A stretch of DNA of 14,288 bases from Deltaproteobacteria bacterium (GTDB lineage Bacteria > Myxococcota_A > UBA9160 > SZUA-336): NCBI GenBank assembly GCA_030624945.1, contig JAUXJB010000015.1, positions 1-14,288 of the forward strand. The letters run 5' to 3'. Every line of letters begins with the position of its first letter. Within the stretch, counting starts at the first letter, position 1. Of this stretch, positions 1 through 8,050 are shown one piece after another. The position numbers and the translations under genes were made by a program. The notes beneath the pieces were generated by a model. That model was not told the DNA's origin. It did no database searches and saw only the letters and a list, made by a program, of their open reading frames with translations.

Positions 1-2
1 GC

Positions 3-884
3 GAAGACGGCCTCGAGCTCACCCCGCGTGCCATCCGGAAGCTGGGGGAGCTCGCGCTCGATGACATCTACGCGGCACTCCGGCGCGGCGGTGCCGGGCC
101 GCACCCGACACAGTTTCATGGCACGGGAGAGGTCTGCACGGAGCGTAGCAAGCCCTACGAGTTCGGGATGACCTCCCACATCGATGCGCTCGGCACGATT
201 CGCAACGCGCTCCGGCGCGCACCCGGCTCGGCCACGGTCCCGGTGCAGATCGAGCCCTGGGATCTCGAGGTCTACGATACCGACCAGACGACCGAGACCA
301 CGACCGTTCTCCTGCTCGACATGAGCTGGTCGATGTCCTGGTCGGGACGCTGGGCGGCGGCCAAGAAGGTGGCGATTGCGATGGACCACCTGATCCGCAC
401 CCGCTTCCCGCGCGATCGCTTCTTCACCGTCGGGTTCTACACCAGAGCGCGAGAGCTGCGCATCCACGAGCTCCCCGAGCTGTCCTGGAACATGTCGGAC
501 CCGTTCACCAATCTTCAGGACGGGCTGCGCGTCGCGCAGCGCTTGATCGACCGGCACCCCAGCGACAATGCGCAGATCATCGTCATCAGCGACGGCCAGC
601 CGACCGCCTACTTCGTCGAGAACGAGCTGCGCGTCGAGTGGCCGAACGGCCGCGGCGGCACGAGCCCGCGCGCGAACAGAGAGACGCTTCGAGAGGTCCG
701 GCGCGTTACGAAAAAGGGCATCACGATCAACACCTTCATGCTCGATAACTCTCCCGAACTGATGCGCTTTGTCGAAGCCATGACGCGGATCAACAAGGGG
801 CGCGCGTTCTACACGACGCCCGGTCAGATCGGCGAGTACATCATGGTCGACTACTTCGCCCGCAAGCGTCGCAAGATCGGTTGA
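3..884 (+). CDS. VWA domain protein with MIDAS site (5' end cut by window)
   Basis: The reading frame is open from the window edge (base 3) to the TGA at 882-884, giving 293 visible residues; the true start lies upstream. An ATG at 168 exists, but the coding frame before it looks like protein (ELTPRAIRKLGELALDDIYA), so I treat the gene as 5'-truncated. The visible part is a von Willebrand factor A domain with a complete metal-ion-dependent adhesion site: DMSWSMS (D106, S108 and S110 of the visible part), the threonine of TNLQDGL (T169) and the aspartate of ISDGQP (D197). The C-terminus is basic (ARKRRKIG). No signal peptide or membrane segment is visible. Stand-alone VWA proteins of this kind usually pair with a MoxR/ChlI-type AAA+ ATPase in a chaperone- or chelatase-like complex; such a partner would be expected upstream, outside the window. 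The TGA overlaps the sppA ATG by one base, suggesting translational coupling. The domain call is firm; the biological role is not known. Confidence 0.85.
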   Translation, partial: EDGLELTPRAIRKLGELALDDIYAALRRGGAGPHPTQFHGTGEVCTERSKPYEFGMTSHIDALGTIRNALRRAPGSATVPVQIEPWDLEVYDTDQTTETTTVLLLDMSWSMSWSGRWAAAKKVAIAMDHLIRTRFPRDRFFTVGFYTRARELRIHELPELSWNMSDPFTNLQDGLRVAQRLIDRHPSDNAQIIVISDGQPTAYFVENELRVEWPNGRGGTSPRANRETLREVRRVTKKGITINTFMLDNSPELMRFVEAMTRINKGRAFYTTPGQIGEYIMVDYFARKRRKIG

Positions 885-2563
885 TGGAGCCCGGCTCTCG
901 GCCCCGCGGCAGCCCGGCTCAGCTGGCGGGTCGCACGCTCGCGAACCTGGCCGGGTTCGTGCGCGATGCGGCCGTGGCGCCTTTCGCTTACCGCATCTCG
1001 CGAGAGTGGCTGGCCCTGCGACTCGACCTGGGGGTCGCCGAGGCGCCGCGGCGTTCCTGGCTGTGGCGGACCTCTGTCCTGCCCGCGCCGGGACCGCTCG
1101 CAAACGTGCTCGAAGCGCTCAGGCTGGCTGCTGGCGACGTCCGGGTTCGCGGGGTGTTCGTGCGCGTCGGGCGGGGTCCGATCGGCTGGGCGCAGGTCGC
1201 GTCACTCGCTCGCGCGCTCACCCGCGTGCGCGAGTCCGGCAAGAAGCTCGTCGTCTACGCCGAGGCCACGGGCAACGCCGGTGCGTGGCTCGGTGGCCTG
1301 GCGGACCACTTCTGGATGGCTCCGGCGGGTCGGCTCGACCTGCTCGGTATTCGCGTTGAGAGCATCTTCTTGCGCGGCGCCCTCGACCGCCTGCGGATTC
1401 GCCCCGAGGTCCTCTCGGCGGGCCGCTACAAGTCACTGGGCGAGATGCTCGATCGCGAGTCGATGAGCCCGGAAGCCCGGGAGGCGCTGGAAGCCATCGT
1501 GGACGACTTCTACGCGGCTCTGGTCGACGGTCTGGCCGCGGGCAAGGCCGGAGATGTCGATCGCGCCGGCCGCTGGATCGACGGGGGGCCCTACCTGGCG
1601 GCGGAGGCCCTGGAGCAGGGCATCGTGGACGATCTGGTGTACGGCGACGAGATCCCCACGCGGCTGGCAGAGCTGGGCGGCGCGCCCGCCCCACGCACAG
1701 GGCAGGAGCTCCCGAAGGCGCAGCCGATCGGCGAGGCCGCATATTTGCGCCTGGCGCGGCGTCGCTTCGTCTGGACCCCGATCTCCCAGGGTCCCGCGCA
1801 GATCGCCGTCGTGCCTGTGCTGGGGCTCATCCGGCCGGGAGCCGGATCGCCCCGGGGAGTGGTCGGAACGCTCCGCCGGCTCGAACGCTCGGACTCGGTG
1901 CGCGCGGTCGTGCTGCGGGTGGATAGCCCCGGGGGCGACCCGCTGGCCTCGGATCTGATCTGGCGGGCGACGCGGAAGCTCGCCGAGCGGAAGCCGGTCG
2001 TGGCGAGTCTCGGGAACAGGGCGGCCTCGGGAGGCTACTACGTCGCCATGGGCGCCAACGAGATCGTCGCGGAGGAGGCGACTCTGACGGGCTCGATCGG
2101 CGTCGTGCTGGCCGGCCTGGCCTTCGAGGAGCTGCTGGCCGGCGTTGGCGTGAGCTCGGAGAGCATTCAACGCGGCAAGCACGCCGGCATCTACTCGACG
2201 ATGGCTCCCCGCAGCGAGGAGGAGCGCGGCGTGCTCCAGCGCCACGTCGATGGCCTCTACGAGCGCTTCGCGGGCAACGCGGCCGACAGCCGCAACCTCT
2301 CACGGAGCGATCTCGAGGAGGTGGCGGAGGGCCGCGTCTGGAGCGGTCGCCGGGCGAGTCAGAACAAGCTGGTCGACCTCCTCGGCGGGCTGGAGCTGGC
2401 GCTGGAACGCGCCGAGACGCTGGCGGGGCTCGAGCGCGGCGAGGGCGTGCCGCTGTACTGCGCCCCGCAAGGTGCGGGCTTTGCGAGGCTTCTGCCCTCT
2501 CAGCCCTTGGACCGGGTCGCGGGGGCGCAGCTCTGGTGTCCCATCCGCGTCGAGCTGGCGTGA
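884..2563 (+). CDS. sppA: Signal peptide peptidase SppA, 67K type (two S49 domains)
   Basis: A 559-residue serine protease of family S49 that degrades cleaved signal peptides at the membrane. Two S49 repeats are visible. The N-terminal repeat (about 60-260) carries the general-base lysine in SAGRYKSLGEML (K183), followed by the family-typical SPEAREALE. The C-terminal repeat (about 305-520) carries the nucleophile in RAASGGYY (S382), with RVDSPGGDP before it and LTGSIGVV after it. The Lys-Ser spacing of 199 residues matches the dyad of E. coli SppA (K209/S409). The start is ATG 884, overlapping the upstream stop as TGATG; a TTG at 881 is a possible alternative. An oddity is the N-terminus: the first 60 residues contain R, D and E throughout and show no clear transmembrane anchor or signal peptide, whereas E. 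coli SppA is membrane-anchored. It may be peripheral, or the anchor may be very weak. The stop overlaps the probable trmB start. Confidence 0.93.
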   Translation: MEPGSRPRGSPAQLAGRTLANLAGFVRDAAVAPFAYRISREWLALRLDLGVAEAPRRSWLWRTSVLPAPGPLANVLEALRLAAGDVRVRGVFVRVGRGPIGWAQVASLARALTRVRESGKKLVVYAEATGNAGAWLGGLADHFWMAPAGRLDLLGIRVESIFLRGALDRLRIRPEVLSAGRYKSLGEMLDRESMSPEAREALEAIVDDFYAALVDGLAAGKAGDVDRAGRWIDGGPYLAAEALEQGIVDDLVYGDEIPTRLAELGGAPAPRTGQELPKAQPIGEAAYLRLARRRFVWTPISQGPAQIAVVPVLGLIRPGAGSPRGVVGTLRRLERSDSVRAVVLRVDSPGGDPLASDLIWRATRKLAERKPVVASLGNRAASGGYYVAMGANEIVAEEATLTGSIGVVLAGLAFEELLAGVGVSSESIQRGKHAGIYSTMAPRSEEERGVLQRHVDGLYERFAGNAADSRNLSRSDLEEVAEGRVWSGRRASQNKLVDLLGGLELALERAETLAGLERGEGVPLYCAPQGAGFARLLPSQPLDRVAGAQLWCPIRVELA

Positions 2564-3177
2564 CCGCCTGGCCGGCTCCCGGGCAGGCCCCGTGTCTCGA
2601 GGCCGAGCAGCTCCGGGAGCTCGGAGTCGAGCGCTGCGTCGGGTTGCCCCCGATCGTGCTGGAGATCGGCTTCGGGCGGGCGGAGCTGATCCTGGGTCTC
2701 GCGGCCGAGAGCCCCGCGCGCAGCTTTCTCGGGATCGAGGTGTCGCGAAAGCGTGTAGCCAAGGCCGCCCGGCGGGTCCTGCGCCAGGAGCTCCGGAACA
2801 TCCGGCTCGTACACAGCTCCGCCGAGTACGTGCTCGAGCGCGCGCTGCCCGCGGGCTGCGTCGGCGAGTGCTGGATCAACTGCCCCGACCCCTGGCCGAA
2901 GAAGCGCCACCATCGCCGCCGACTGATTCAGCCGGACTTTCTGGACACGCTCGCGTGCGCCCTGGCGGGGGACGGGCTCCTGCACATCTCGACGGACCAC
3001 CGGGGCTACGCCGAGTGGATCGCGAACGCGCTGCCACGGGCGTTGGAGCTCGATAATCTCCACGCGCCGAAGCCCTGGTCCGACAAACGTCCCGATCGCA
3101 GCGAGACCGCCTACGAGGCGGAGTGGCGCGAAGAGGGGCGAGCCATCGTCTACTTCGACTACCGTAAGCGCCGATGA
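2560..3177 (+). CDS. trmB: tRNA (guanine-N7-)-methyltransferase TrmB
   Basis: A SAM-dependent enzyme that forms 7-methylguanosine at position 46 of the tRNA variable loop. Visible motifs are the SAM-binding motif I (VLEIGFGRAELIL), motif II (FLGIEVSRKRVAKAARR), the TrmB signature CPDPWPKKRHHRRRLIQ, STDHRGYAEWI, and the C-terminal TAYEAEWREEGRAI that belongs to the substrate site. The start is uncertain. GTG at 2560 overlaps the sppA stop as GTGA and gives 205 residues, which I prefer because the neighbouring junctions have the same form. An in-frame GTG at 2536 would add eight residues inside sppA. Length is slightly below E. coli TrmB (239), with the difference in the poorly conserved N-terminus. 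The usual Phe before PDPWPKKRHH is Cys here. The ATGA overlap with rlmN couples two RNA methyltransferases. Confidence 0.93.
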   Translation: MTAWPAPGQAPCLEAEQLRELGVERCVGLPPIVLEIGFGRAELILGLAAESPARSFLGIEVSRKRVAKAARRVLRQELRNIRLVHSSAEYVLERALPAGCVGECWINCPDPWPKKRHHRRRLIQPDFLDTLACALAGDGLLHISTDHRGYAEWIANALPRALELDNLHAPKPWSDKRPDRSETAYEAEWREEGRAIVYFDYRKRR

Positions 3178-4241
3178 ACTCGCTCCTCGACCACACGCCC
3201 GAAGAGCTGCGCGCTCGCTTCGCCGACCGGGGCATCGAGCGCTTCCGCGCCGACCAGGTGCTCCACTGGGTGCTGGTGCGGGGGGTCGACGACTTTGGCG
3301 CGATGACAAACCTCTCCGGGGATCTGCGCAGCGCGCTTGCCGACGACTGGCAGGTCCGGCCGCTCGAGCGCGTGGCCGTGCACGCGGCGGGGGACGGCAC
3401 ACGCAAGCTCGTGCTGCGCACCGCCGACGGGGCGCTGATCGAGGCGGTCACAATCCCGGAGGAGCGGCGTCAGACCGTCTGCGTGTCCGCACAGGTGGGC
3501 TGCAGCCTCGACTGCTCTTTCTGTGCGACCGGGCGGCTCGGGTTCGGGCGCAACCTGGAGCCGGGCGAGATCGTGGATCAGCTGCTGCACGCTCGGGAGG
3601 TGCTGGCGGAGAGCGGCCTCGCCCCGGCGCCGACGAACGTGGTCTTCATGGGTATGGGGGAACCGCTGCTCAACCTGAAGAACGTGATCGGGGCGATCCG
3701 CACCCTGACCCACCCGAGTGGGTTCGGGATCTCCCCGCGTCGGATCACGGTGTCGACCGCGGGTGTGGCCTCCCGGATGGCAGAGCTGGGGGCTGCCGTA
3801 CCGGTACGTCTGGCCGTGTCCCTGCATGCCACGACGGACGCCGTGCGCGATCAGCTCGTGCCGCTCAACAAGCGCTTCCCGATCGCGGCCCTCGTAGAGG
3901 CCTGCGCTCGCTATCCCGTGGCTCGCCGGGACCGGATCTCCTTCGAGTACACGCTGATGCGGGACGTGAACGATTCGCCCGAGGACGCGCGCAGGTTGGC
4001 CCAGCTCGCGCGGAAAGCGAGGGCCAAGGTGAACCTGATCCCCCTCAACGAGCACCCGGGTACGCCCTTCCGGTGCCCCGAGGATGCGCGCGTGGAAGCC
4101 TTCACCGAGGCGGTCGCAGCCTGCGGTGTGACGGCCACGGTCCGACGCCCGCGAGGTAGCGACATCTATGCAGCCTGCGGCCAGCTCGGTACCCTTGGGG
4201 ACAGGGGCCGGGGGCCAAGCTCACCGGGTTCCGGCCGATAG
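3174..4241 (+). CDS. rlmN: Dual-specificity RNA methyltransferase RlmN (23S A2503 / tRNA A37)
   Basis: A 355-residue radical-SAM enzyme that methylates C2 of adenosine 2503 in 23S rRNA and A37 in some tRNAs. The 4Fe-4S cluster motif CX3CX2C is CSLDCSFC (C110, C114, C117). The two further catalytic cysteines of the family are present: C103 in TVCVSAQVGC, seven residues before the cluster as in E. coli, and C335 in RGSDIYAACGQL, the residue that becomes methylated during catalysis. GMGEPLLN, STAGV, SLHATTD and LIPLNEHPG are also typical. ATG 3174 overlaps the trmB stop as ATGA. The last 15 or so residues (Gly, Arg and Ser rich) are a lineage-specific tail. Cfr, the C8-methylating resistance homologue, has the same cysteines, but the setting beside trmB and sppA and the whole-protein similarity favour the housekeeping RlmN. 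Confidence 0.95.
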   Translation: MNSLLDHTPEELRARFADRGIERFRADQVLHWVLVRGVDDFGAMTNLSGDLRSALADDWQVRPLERVAVHAAGDGTRKLVLRTADGALIEAVTIPEERRQTVCVSAQVGCSLDCSFCATGRLGFGRNLEPGEIVDQLLHAREVLAESGLAPAPTNVVFMGMGEPLLNLKNVIGAIRTLTHPSGFGISPRRITVSTAGVASRMAELGAAVPVRLAVSLHATTDAVRDQLVPLNKRFPIAALVEACARYPVARRDRISFEYTLMRDVNDSPEDARRLAQLARKARAKVNLIPLNEHPGTPFRCPEDARVEAFTEAVAACGVTATVRRPRGSDIYAACGQLGTLGDRGRGPSSPGSGR

Positions 4242-4252
4242 AGCATGTCGGG

Positions 4253-4918
4253 ATGCTGTACGCGGTAGGCGATATCCACGGCCAGTGCGATCAGCTCGAG
4301 GAGCTGATCCGCAAGCTGCCACTCGAGCAGCACGATCAGATCGTCTTCGTGGGCGACTACGTCGACCGCGGACCCGATTCGAAGGCCGTCGTGGACTTCT
4401 TGATCGACCTCAACCAGCGCTACGCGTGCACGTTCCTGATGGGGAATCACGAGGGCATGTTCCTCTCGTTCCTGGGCTGGAAGGGGCCAGCCTACTTCGG
4501 GGCGGAGGCGTTTCTGCACAACGGCGGCGAGACGACGCTCGAAAACTACGGCTACTTCGACTCCGGGGGGGACTTTCAACTTCCCGAGGCGCACAAGAGG
4601 TTCTATGAGTCGCTCAAGCTGTGGCACATCGAGGGCGAGTACGCCTTCGTTCACGCCGGGATCTCGCGCGAGGCCTTGCGGCTCTCGGATGTGAAGTACG
4701 CATTCTCGAAGGAGAGCCCCAGGGATCTGCTCTGGCAACGCAGCACGGGCGAGCTCCCGCACAGCCTCGGCGTCACGATCGTCTACGGCCACACACCGAT
4801 GCCGGACATGCAGGTGCGCTGGAACCTTCCCTACTCGATCGGAATCGATACCGGCGCGGTCTACGGCGGCGCGCTCACGGCGATCCGCCTGCCCGACGAG
4901 ACCCTGTTCCAGGTCTGA
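4253..4918 (+). CDS. PPP-family metallophosphatase (serine/threonine phosphatase-like)
   Basis: A 221-residue calcineurin-like metallophosphoesterase. All metal-binding blocks of the PPP family are present: GDIHG (D7, H9), GDYVDRGPDS (D35, with D38 and R39), GNHE (N65, H66), FVHAGI (H134) and YGHTPMP (H180), followed by IGIDTGAVYGG. The GDYVDRG and GNHE forms are those of bacterial and phage Ser/Thr protein phosphatases. Symmetrical Ap4A hydrolase (ApaH) has GDLVARGP and GNHD instead, so I do not call ApaH even though apaG lies about 9 kb away. No signal peptide is visible, so it is probably cytosolic. ATG 4253 is the only reasonable start; it lies 11 nt after rlmN and has no strong Shine-Dalgarno sequence. 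The substrate cannot be told from sequence; a phosphoprotein or a small phosphate ester are both possible. Confidence 0.88.
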   Translation: MLYAVGDIHGQCDQLEELIRKLPLEQHDQIVFVGDYVDRGPDSKAVVDFLIDLNQRYACTFLMGNHEGMFLSFLGWKGPAYFGAEAFLHNGGETTLENYGYFDSGGDFQLPEAHKRFYESLKLWHIEGEYAFVHAGISREALRLSDVKYAFSKESPRDLLWQRSTGELPHSLGVTIVYGHTPMPDMQVRWNLPYSIGIDTGAVYGGALTAIRLPDETLFQV

Positions 4919-4921
4919 GCC

Positions 4922-6061
4922 GTGGAGCTGGGCCACGAGCGGGAGCTGATTCGCGCGACCGTCCGCAGGCTGGCGGAGGCGGAGCTGGCTCCCCAGGCGG
5001 CGGCGATCGATGCAGAGGATCGCTTTCCCCGCGACTTCTTTCGCCGCCTCGGCGAGGTGGGCGCGCTGGGCGTGCTGGCTCCCGAGGAGTACGGGGGAAC
5101 CGGCAGCGACTACCTCACGGCCGCGCTCGTGATGGAGGAGCTCGCCCGGCACAGCGGTTCGGTCGCGCTCTCCTACGGGGCTCACGCGGTGCTCTGCGTG
5201 GGAGCCATCGCCCGGGACTGCAGCGACACACAGAAGCGTCGATTCCTGCCGCGCCTCTGTTCGGGGGAGGCGATTGGCGCGTGGGCGCTCACGGAGTCCG
5301 GCTCCGGCTCGGACGCACTCGCGATGCGAAGTCGGGCCGTGAAGAGGGCAGAGGACTACGTCCTCGAGGGCTCGAAGACCTTCATCACGAATGGCTCGGA
5401 GGCGGGGACGATCGTCGTGTACGCGCGTACGGACCCCGAGGCGGGCTCCCAGGGGATCTCCGCCTTTCTCGTGGACGCGGACAGCGAGGGGTTCTCCTGT
5501 GGCCGAACGCTCGAGAAGATGGGCATGCGCGGCAGTCCCACGGCGGAGCTCCGCTTCGACGCGGTGAAGGTCCCCGTGGAGAACCGGATCGGCGCGGAGA
5601 ACGAGGCGGTGCGGATGGTCATGCGCGGCCTCGACGTGGAGCGCGCCACCCTGGCTGCGATCTCCGTCGGGCTCGCGCAGGCGGCACTCGACCACGCGCT
5701 CGTGTACGCGCGGGAGCGGGAGCAGTTCGGCAGGCCGATCTCGGACTTCCAGATGGTGCAGAAGATGCTGGCCGACATGTACACGGAGCTCGCAGCAGCG
5801 CGTCTGCTGGTGTACGAGGCCACGCGGCGCTGCATGGATTCGAGCGGCCCCGAGTGCAGCGCCTTGGCCTCCGCGGCGAAGCTGTTCGCATCGGAGTCCG
5901 GAACCCGCGCCGGTCTCGCCGCGGTGCAGATCCTGGGCGGCTATGGTTACACGCGCGATTACCCGGTCGAGCGCATCGCGCGCGACGCCAAGCTGATGGA
6001 GATCGGCGCGGGAACCTCCGAGATCCAGCGCCTGGTGATTGCCCGCCGCCTCCTCTCGTAA
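4922..6061 (+). CDS. Acyl-CoA dehydrogenase, isovaleryl-CoA dehydrogenase type
   Basis: A 379-residue FAD-dependent acyl-CoA dehydrogenase that introduces the alpha-beta double bond and passes electrons to electron-transfer flavoprotein. The N-terminal helical domain, the middle beta domain ([12 protein letters not shown], then [11 protein letters not shown]) and the C-terminal helical domain ([33 protein letters not shown]) are all complete. The active-site base points to a branched-chain subtype. Most family members use a Glu in the C-terminal YEGT motif, but here that motif is [12 protein letters not shown], with Gly at the position, while a Glu is present in GLDVER (E240), as in human isovaleryl-CoA dehydrogenase (E254). 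Isovaleryl-CoA or a similar short branched acyl-CoA is therefore likely, though other substrates are possible. GTG 4922 lies 3 nt after the phosphatase stop. No leucine-degradation partner genes are in the window. Confidence 0.9.
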   Translation: MELGHERELIRATVRRLAEAELAPQAAAIDAEDRFPRDFFRRLGEVGALGVLAPEEYGGTGSDYLTAALVMEELARHSGSVALSYGAHAVLCVGAIARDCSDTQKRRFLPRLCSGEAIGAWALTESGSGSDALAMRSRAVKRAEDYVLEGSKTFITNGSEAGTIVVYARTDPEAGSQGISAFLVDADSEGFSCGRTLEKMGMRGSPTAELRFDAVKVPVENRIGAENEAVRMVMRGLDVERATLAAISVGLAQAALDHALVYAREREQFGRPISDFQMVQKMLADMYTELAAARLLVYEATRRCMDSSGPECSALASAAKLFASESGTRAGLAAVQILGGYGYTRDYPVERIARDAKLMEIGAGTSEIQRLVIARRLLS

Positions 6062-6085
6062 AAGATCACAGCGAGACGAGCGCAA

Positions 6086-6104
6086 GCTCCGCGGCAAGCG
6101 GAGC
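6086..6104. terminator. GC-rich hairpin after the acyl-CoA dehydrogenase gene
   Basis: A perfect 7-bp inverted repeat, GCTCCGC (6086-6092) and GCGGAGC (6098-6104), with a 5-nt loop, lies 24 nt after the TAA at 6059-6061 in the convergent gap. No T-tract follows it on either strand, so it is not a canonical intrinsic terminator. It may still stall RNA polymerase or protect the 3' end of the transcript. The surrounding bases are rich in short GAGCG/GCAGCG units. Confidence 0.35.
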
Positions 6105-6136
6105 GCGCAGCGAGGCGCAGCCGAGCGAAGTAGCCG

Positions 6137-6158
6137 CCGGCGCGGCCGTCCGCGCCGG
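6137..6158. terminator. Convergent-gap hairpin, 9-bp all-GC stem
   Basis: A perfect 9-bp inverted repeat, CCGGCGCGG (6137-6145) and CCGCGCCGG (6150-6158), closes a CCGT tetraloop. It lies 7 nt past the stop codon of the minus-strand transglycosylase gene, and it is also the last strong structure for transcripts arriving from the plus-strand operon. Being symmetric, it could serve both directions. There is no U-tract, so termination would be of the hairpin-only or Rho-assisted kind. Confidence 0.42.
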
Positions 6159-6165
6159 ATGTAGG

Positions 6166-8043
6166 CTAGTTCGCCTCGACCACGGGGATCTTGAGCTTCA
6201 TTCCCGGACTGAGCTGGGTGAGGTTGGCGTCCGGGTTGTAGCGGTGGATGAGCCAGATCGGGACCGAGTAGATGTCGTGCGAGAGCACCCAGAGGCTCTG
6301 GCCTCGGACGAGCGCGTGGTCGACCGTGCCCGTCACGGTGTACGTGCCGAAGAAGTCCTCCTCGATCCCCTTGTGGAACTCGATCCGCCGCTGCAGAAAG
6401 ACCTGTGGGGAGGTCGCGGAGAAGTCCAGGTGGATCCGCTGGCCCATGCGCAGGGGCCGGCGGCTCGAGATCCGGTTGAGCTGGCGCAGGCGGGCCGTCG
6501 GGACCTCCAGCCAATCGGCGAGATGGCCGAGCGTCTCGCCCGCGTCCACCACGATCCAGTCGCCGTCGATCCGACGCCAGGGGGAGTTGTCGTCGAGCGG
6601 CAGCGGGCGACCCGGCGCGGGCTGAATCTGGTCCTTCGGGAACTCCCGCTTGCGGGGCGCGGCGTGTGCGGTCCGCACGAGACCGCTGGGGCGCGGGGCC
6701 TTGCGCCTCGCACCCGGCAGCTGGAGCACCTGGCCGGGATAGATCCTGTGGCGGCTCGGCAGGTTGTTGATCGCCACCAGGGTCGAGACCCTGGTGCGGT
6801 GGTTCTGGGCGATCTTGCTCAGCGTATCCCCGCGACGCACTTGGTAGTACTCGCTGCGCATCTGCTCGGCGTAGCGCTTCTCCTCGGGCAGGGCGGCCAG
6901 CCACGTCTCGGGGTCGGGCAGCAGCGTGCCCGCCGGCAGGCGCAGCGTGAAGTCCGTCGGGATGCGCTTGCCCGAGCGGTACACCGGAGGGCGTAGAGAG
7001 GGATTGAATTCCTTGAGGACCGCGGGCGTCACGCCCAGGTACTGCTGGAGGTCGTTGACGTCCGCATAGAACGGCAGCATCAGAGTATCGACCGCTTCCG
7101 GTGTGGCGCGCTGCAATGGCCCGAAGTAAGAGGGATACGACTGCATGATCTTGCGCGCGGCGAGGAACTGCGCGTAGAAGTTTCGGGACGCGAACCCGAA
7201 CGTGCGACTCCTGTACTTCTCGATGATCACCGTCAGGTCGTCCGTACCGAGCCTTCGCTTGGCGCGTCGCATGCCGGCGTCGCCGTGGTTGTAGGCTGTG
7301 ATCGCCAGCGGCCAATTCCCCAGAGATGCGTAGTTGTCGCGCAAGAGCTCGGCGGCCGCGCGCGTGGCGCGGATGGGGTCGAGTCGCTCATCGATGATGT
7401 AGTTGATGGTCATGTAGCGCCGTCCGGTCGACCGCATGAACTGCCAGACGCCCGCGGCGCCGTACTTGGAGTACGCGCGCAGGTTGAACGAGGACTCCAC
7501 GTGCGGCAGGTAGGCGAGATCCTCGGGCAGCCCTAGGTCCCGGAAGATGGCGCGCATCTCGTCCTCGTAGGCGCCCGACTCGATCAGTCCCTGGCGGAAC
7601 TTGTCGCGCTGGCCGAGTTGGAAGCGGACCCGCTGCGAGGCCGCGCGAAGCTCCTGCACCGTCGGCGCTCGGCCGAGATCGAGCTCGAACATGCGCAGGA
7701 TCGCTCGCTCGTCATCGTCGCGTGGCGCTCGGCCCCTGCCGAGGCGCCCCAGCGCTCCACGCCAGTGGCGCCGGCGCTCGTCCACCTTGCGTTGCCGCGC
7801 CCGCCTGCCCGTGATCCCGTGAAACTCGACGGTCTCGTAGACGATCCCGGGTCGGCGAGAGTCGTGCAGGAGCCCCGCATCTCCGGTGACCTCGAGATAG
7901 ATGCGCATCCAGAACGCAACGGTGGAGCGCAGGCTATCGGATTCCGAGAACTTCTCGGTCGCAGTCGCCGCGTGCGCGTCGGCACCGACGACGAGAGCGA
8001 ACAACAGCGGTAGCAGGAAAACGGCTCGGACGTGCTTCTGCAA
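6166..8043 (-). CDS. mltD: Secreted lytic murein transglycosylase, MltD-like, with three LysM modules
   Basis: A 625-residue periplasmic enzyme that cleaves peptidoglycan glycan strands, leaving 1,6-anhydro-MurNAc ends. The start chosen is TTG 8043: it has GGGAG 7 nt upstream and places a clean signal peptide at the N-terminus, with a basic MQKHVR, the hydrophobic AVFLLPLLFALVVG and a probable cut after AHA (about residue 25). A GTG at 8103 would put 20 polar residues in front of that signal. No lipobox Cys is visible, so it is probably soluble rather than a lipoprotein like E. coli MltD. The GH23/SLT domain spans about 165-310, with catalytic E183 in LPHVESSFN, then GAAGVWQFM and ITAYNHG. 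LysM modules lie at about 399-444 (YYQVRRGDTLSKIA), 497-541 (IVVDAGETLGHLA) and 568-622 (VRGQSLWVLS). The region at 40-160 is basic and charged, with no recognised domain. It lies 66 nt downstream of the YchF-like gene. Confidence 0.92.
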   Translation of the reverse strand: MQKHVRAVFLLPLLFALVVGADAHAATATEKFSESDSLRSTVAFWMRIYLEVTGDAGLLHDSRRPGIVYETVEFHGITGRRARQRKVDERRRHWRGALGRLGRGRAPRDDDERAILRMFELDLGRAPTVQELRAASQRVRFQLGQRDKFRQGLIESGAYEDEMRAIFRDLGLPEDLAYLPHVESSFNLRAYSKYGAAGVWQFMRSTGRRYMTINYIIDERLDPIRATRAAAELLRDNYASLGNWPLAITAYNHGDAGMRRAKRRLGTDDLTVIIEKYRSRTFGFASRNFYAQFLAARKIMQSYPSYFGPLQRATPEAVDTLMLPFYADVNDLQQYLGVTPAVLKEFNPSLRPPVYRSGKRIPTDFTLRLPAGTLLPDPETWLAALPEEKRYAEQMRSEYYQVRRGDTLSKIAQNHRTRVSTLVAINNLPSRHRIYPGQVLQLPGARRKAPRPSGLVRTAHAAPRKREFPKDQIQPAPGRPLPLDDNSPWRRIDGDWIVVDAGETLGHLADWLEVPTARLRQLNRISSRRPLRMGQRIHLDFSATSPQVFLQRRIEFHKGIEEDFFGTYTVTGTVDHALVRGQSLWVLSHDIYSVPIWLIHRYNPDANLTQLSPGMKLKIPVVEAN

Positions 8044-8050
8044 GGAAGGT

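Noticed and set aside
4253..4918. Ap4A hydrolase ApaH
   Set aside because: The motifs are GDYVDRG and GNHE rather than the GDLVARGP and GNHD of ApaH, and the gene is far from apaG.
4621..6996. A 791-residue open frame on the plus strand
   Set aside because: It is a frame-shifted shadow of the phosphatase and dehydrogenase genes that continues antisense to the transglycosylase; the composition is biased and no motif is seen.
4166..7315. A 1049-residue open frame on the minus strand
   Set aside because: It runs antisense through the phosphatase and dehydrogenase genes and out of frame over the transglycosylase gene. Its product is low-complexity, rich in Arg, Ala and Pro, with no domain. Long antisense frames are expected in DNA this GC-rich.
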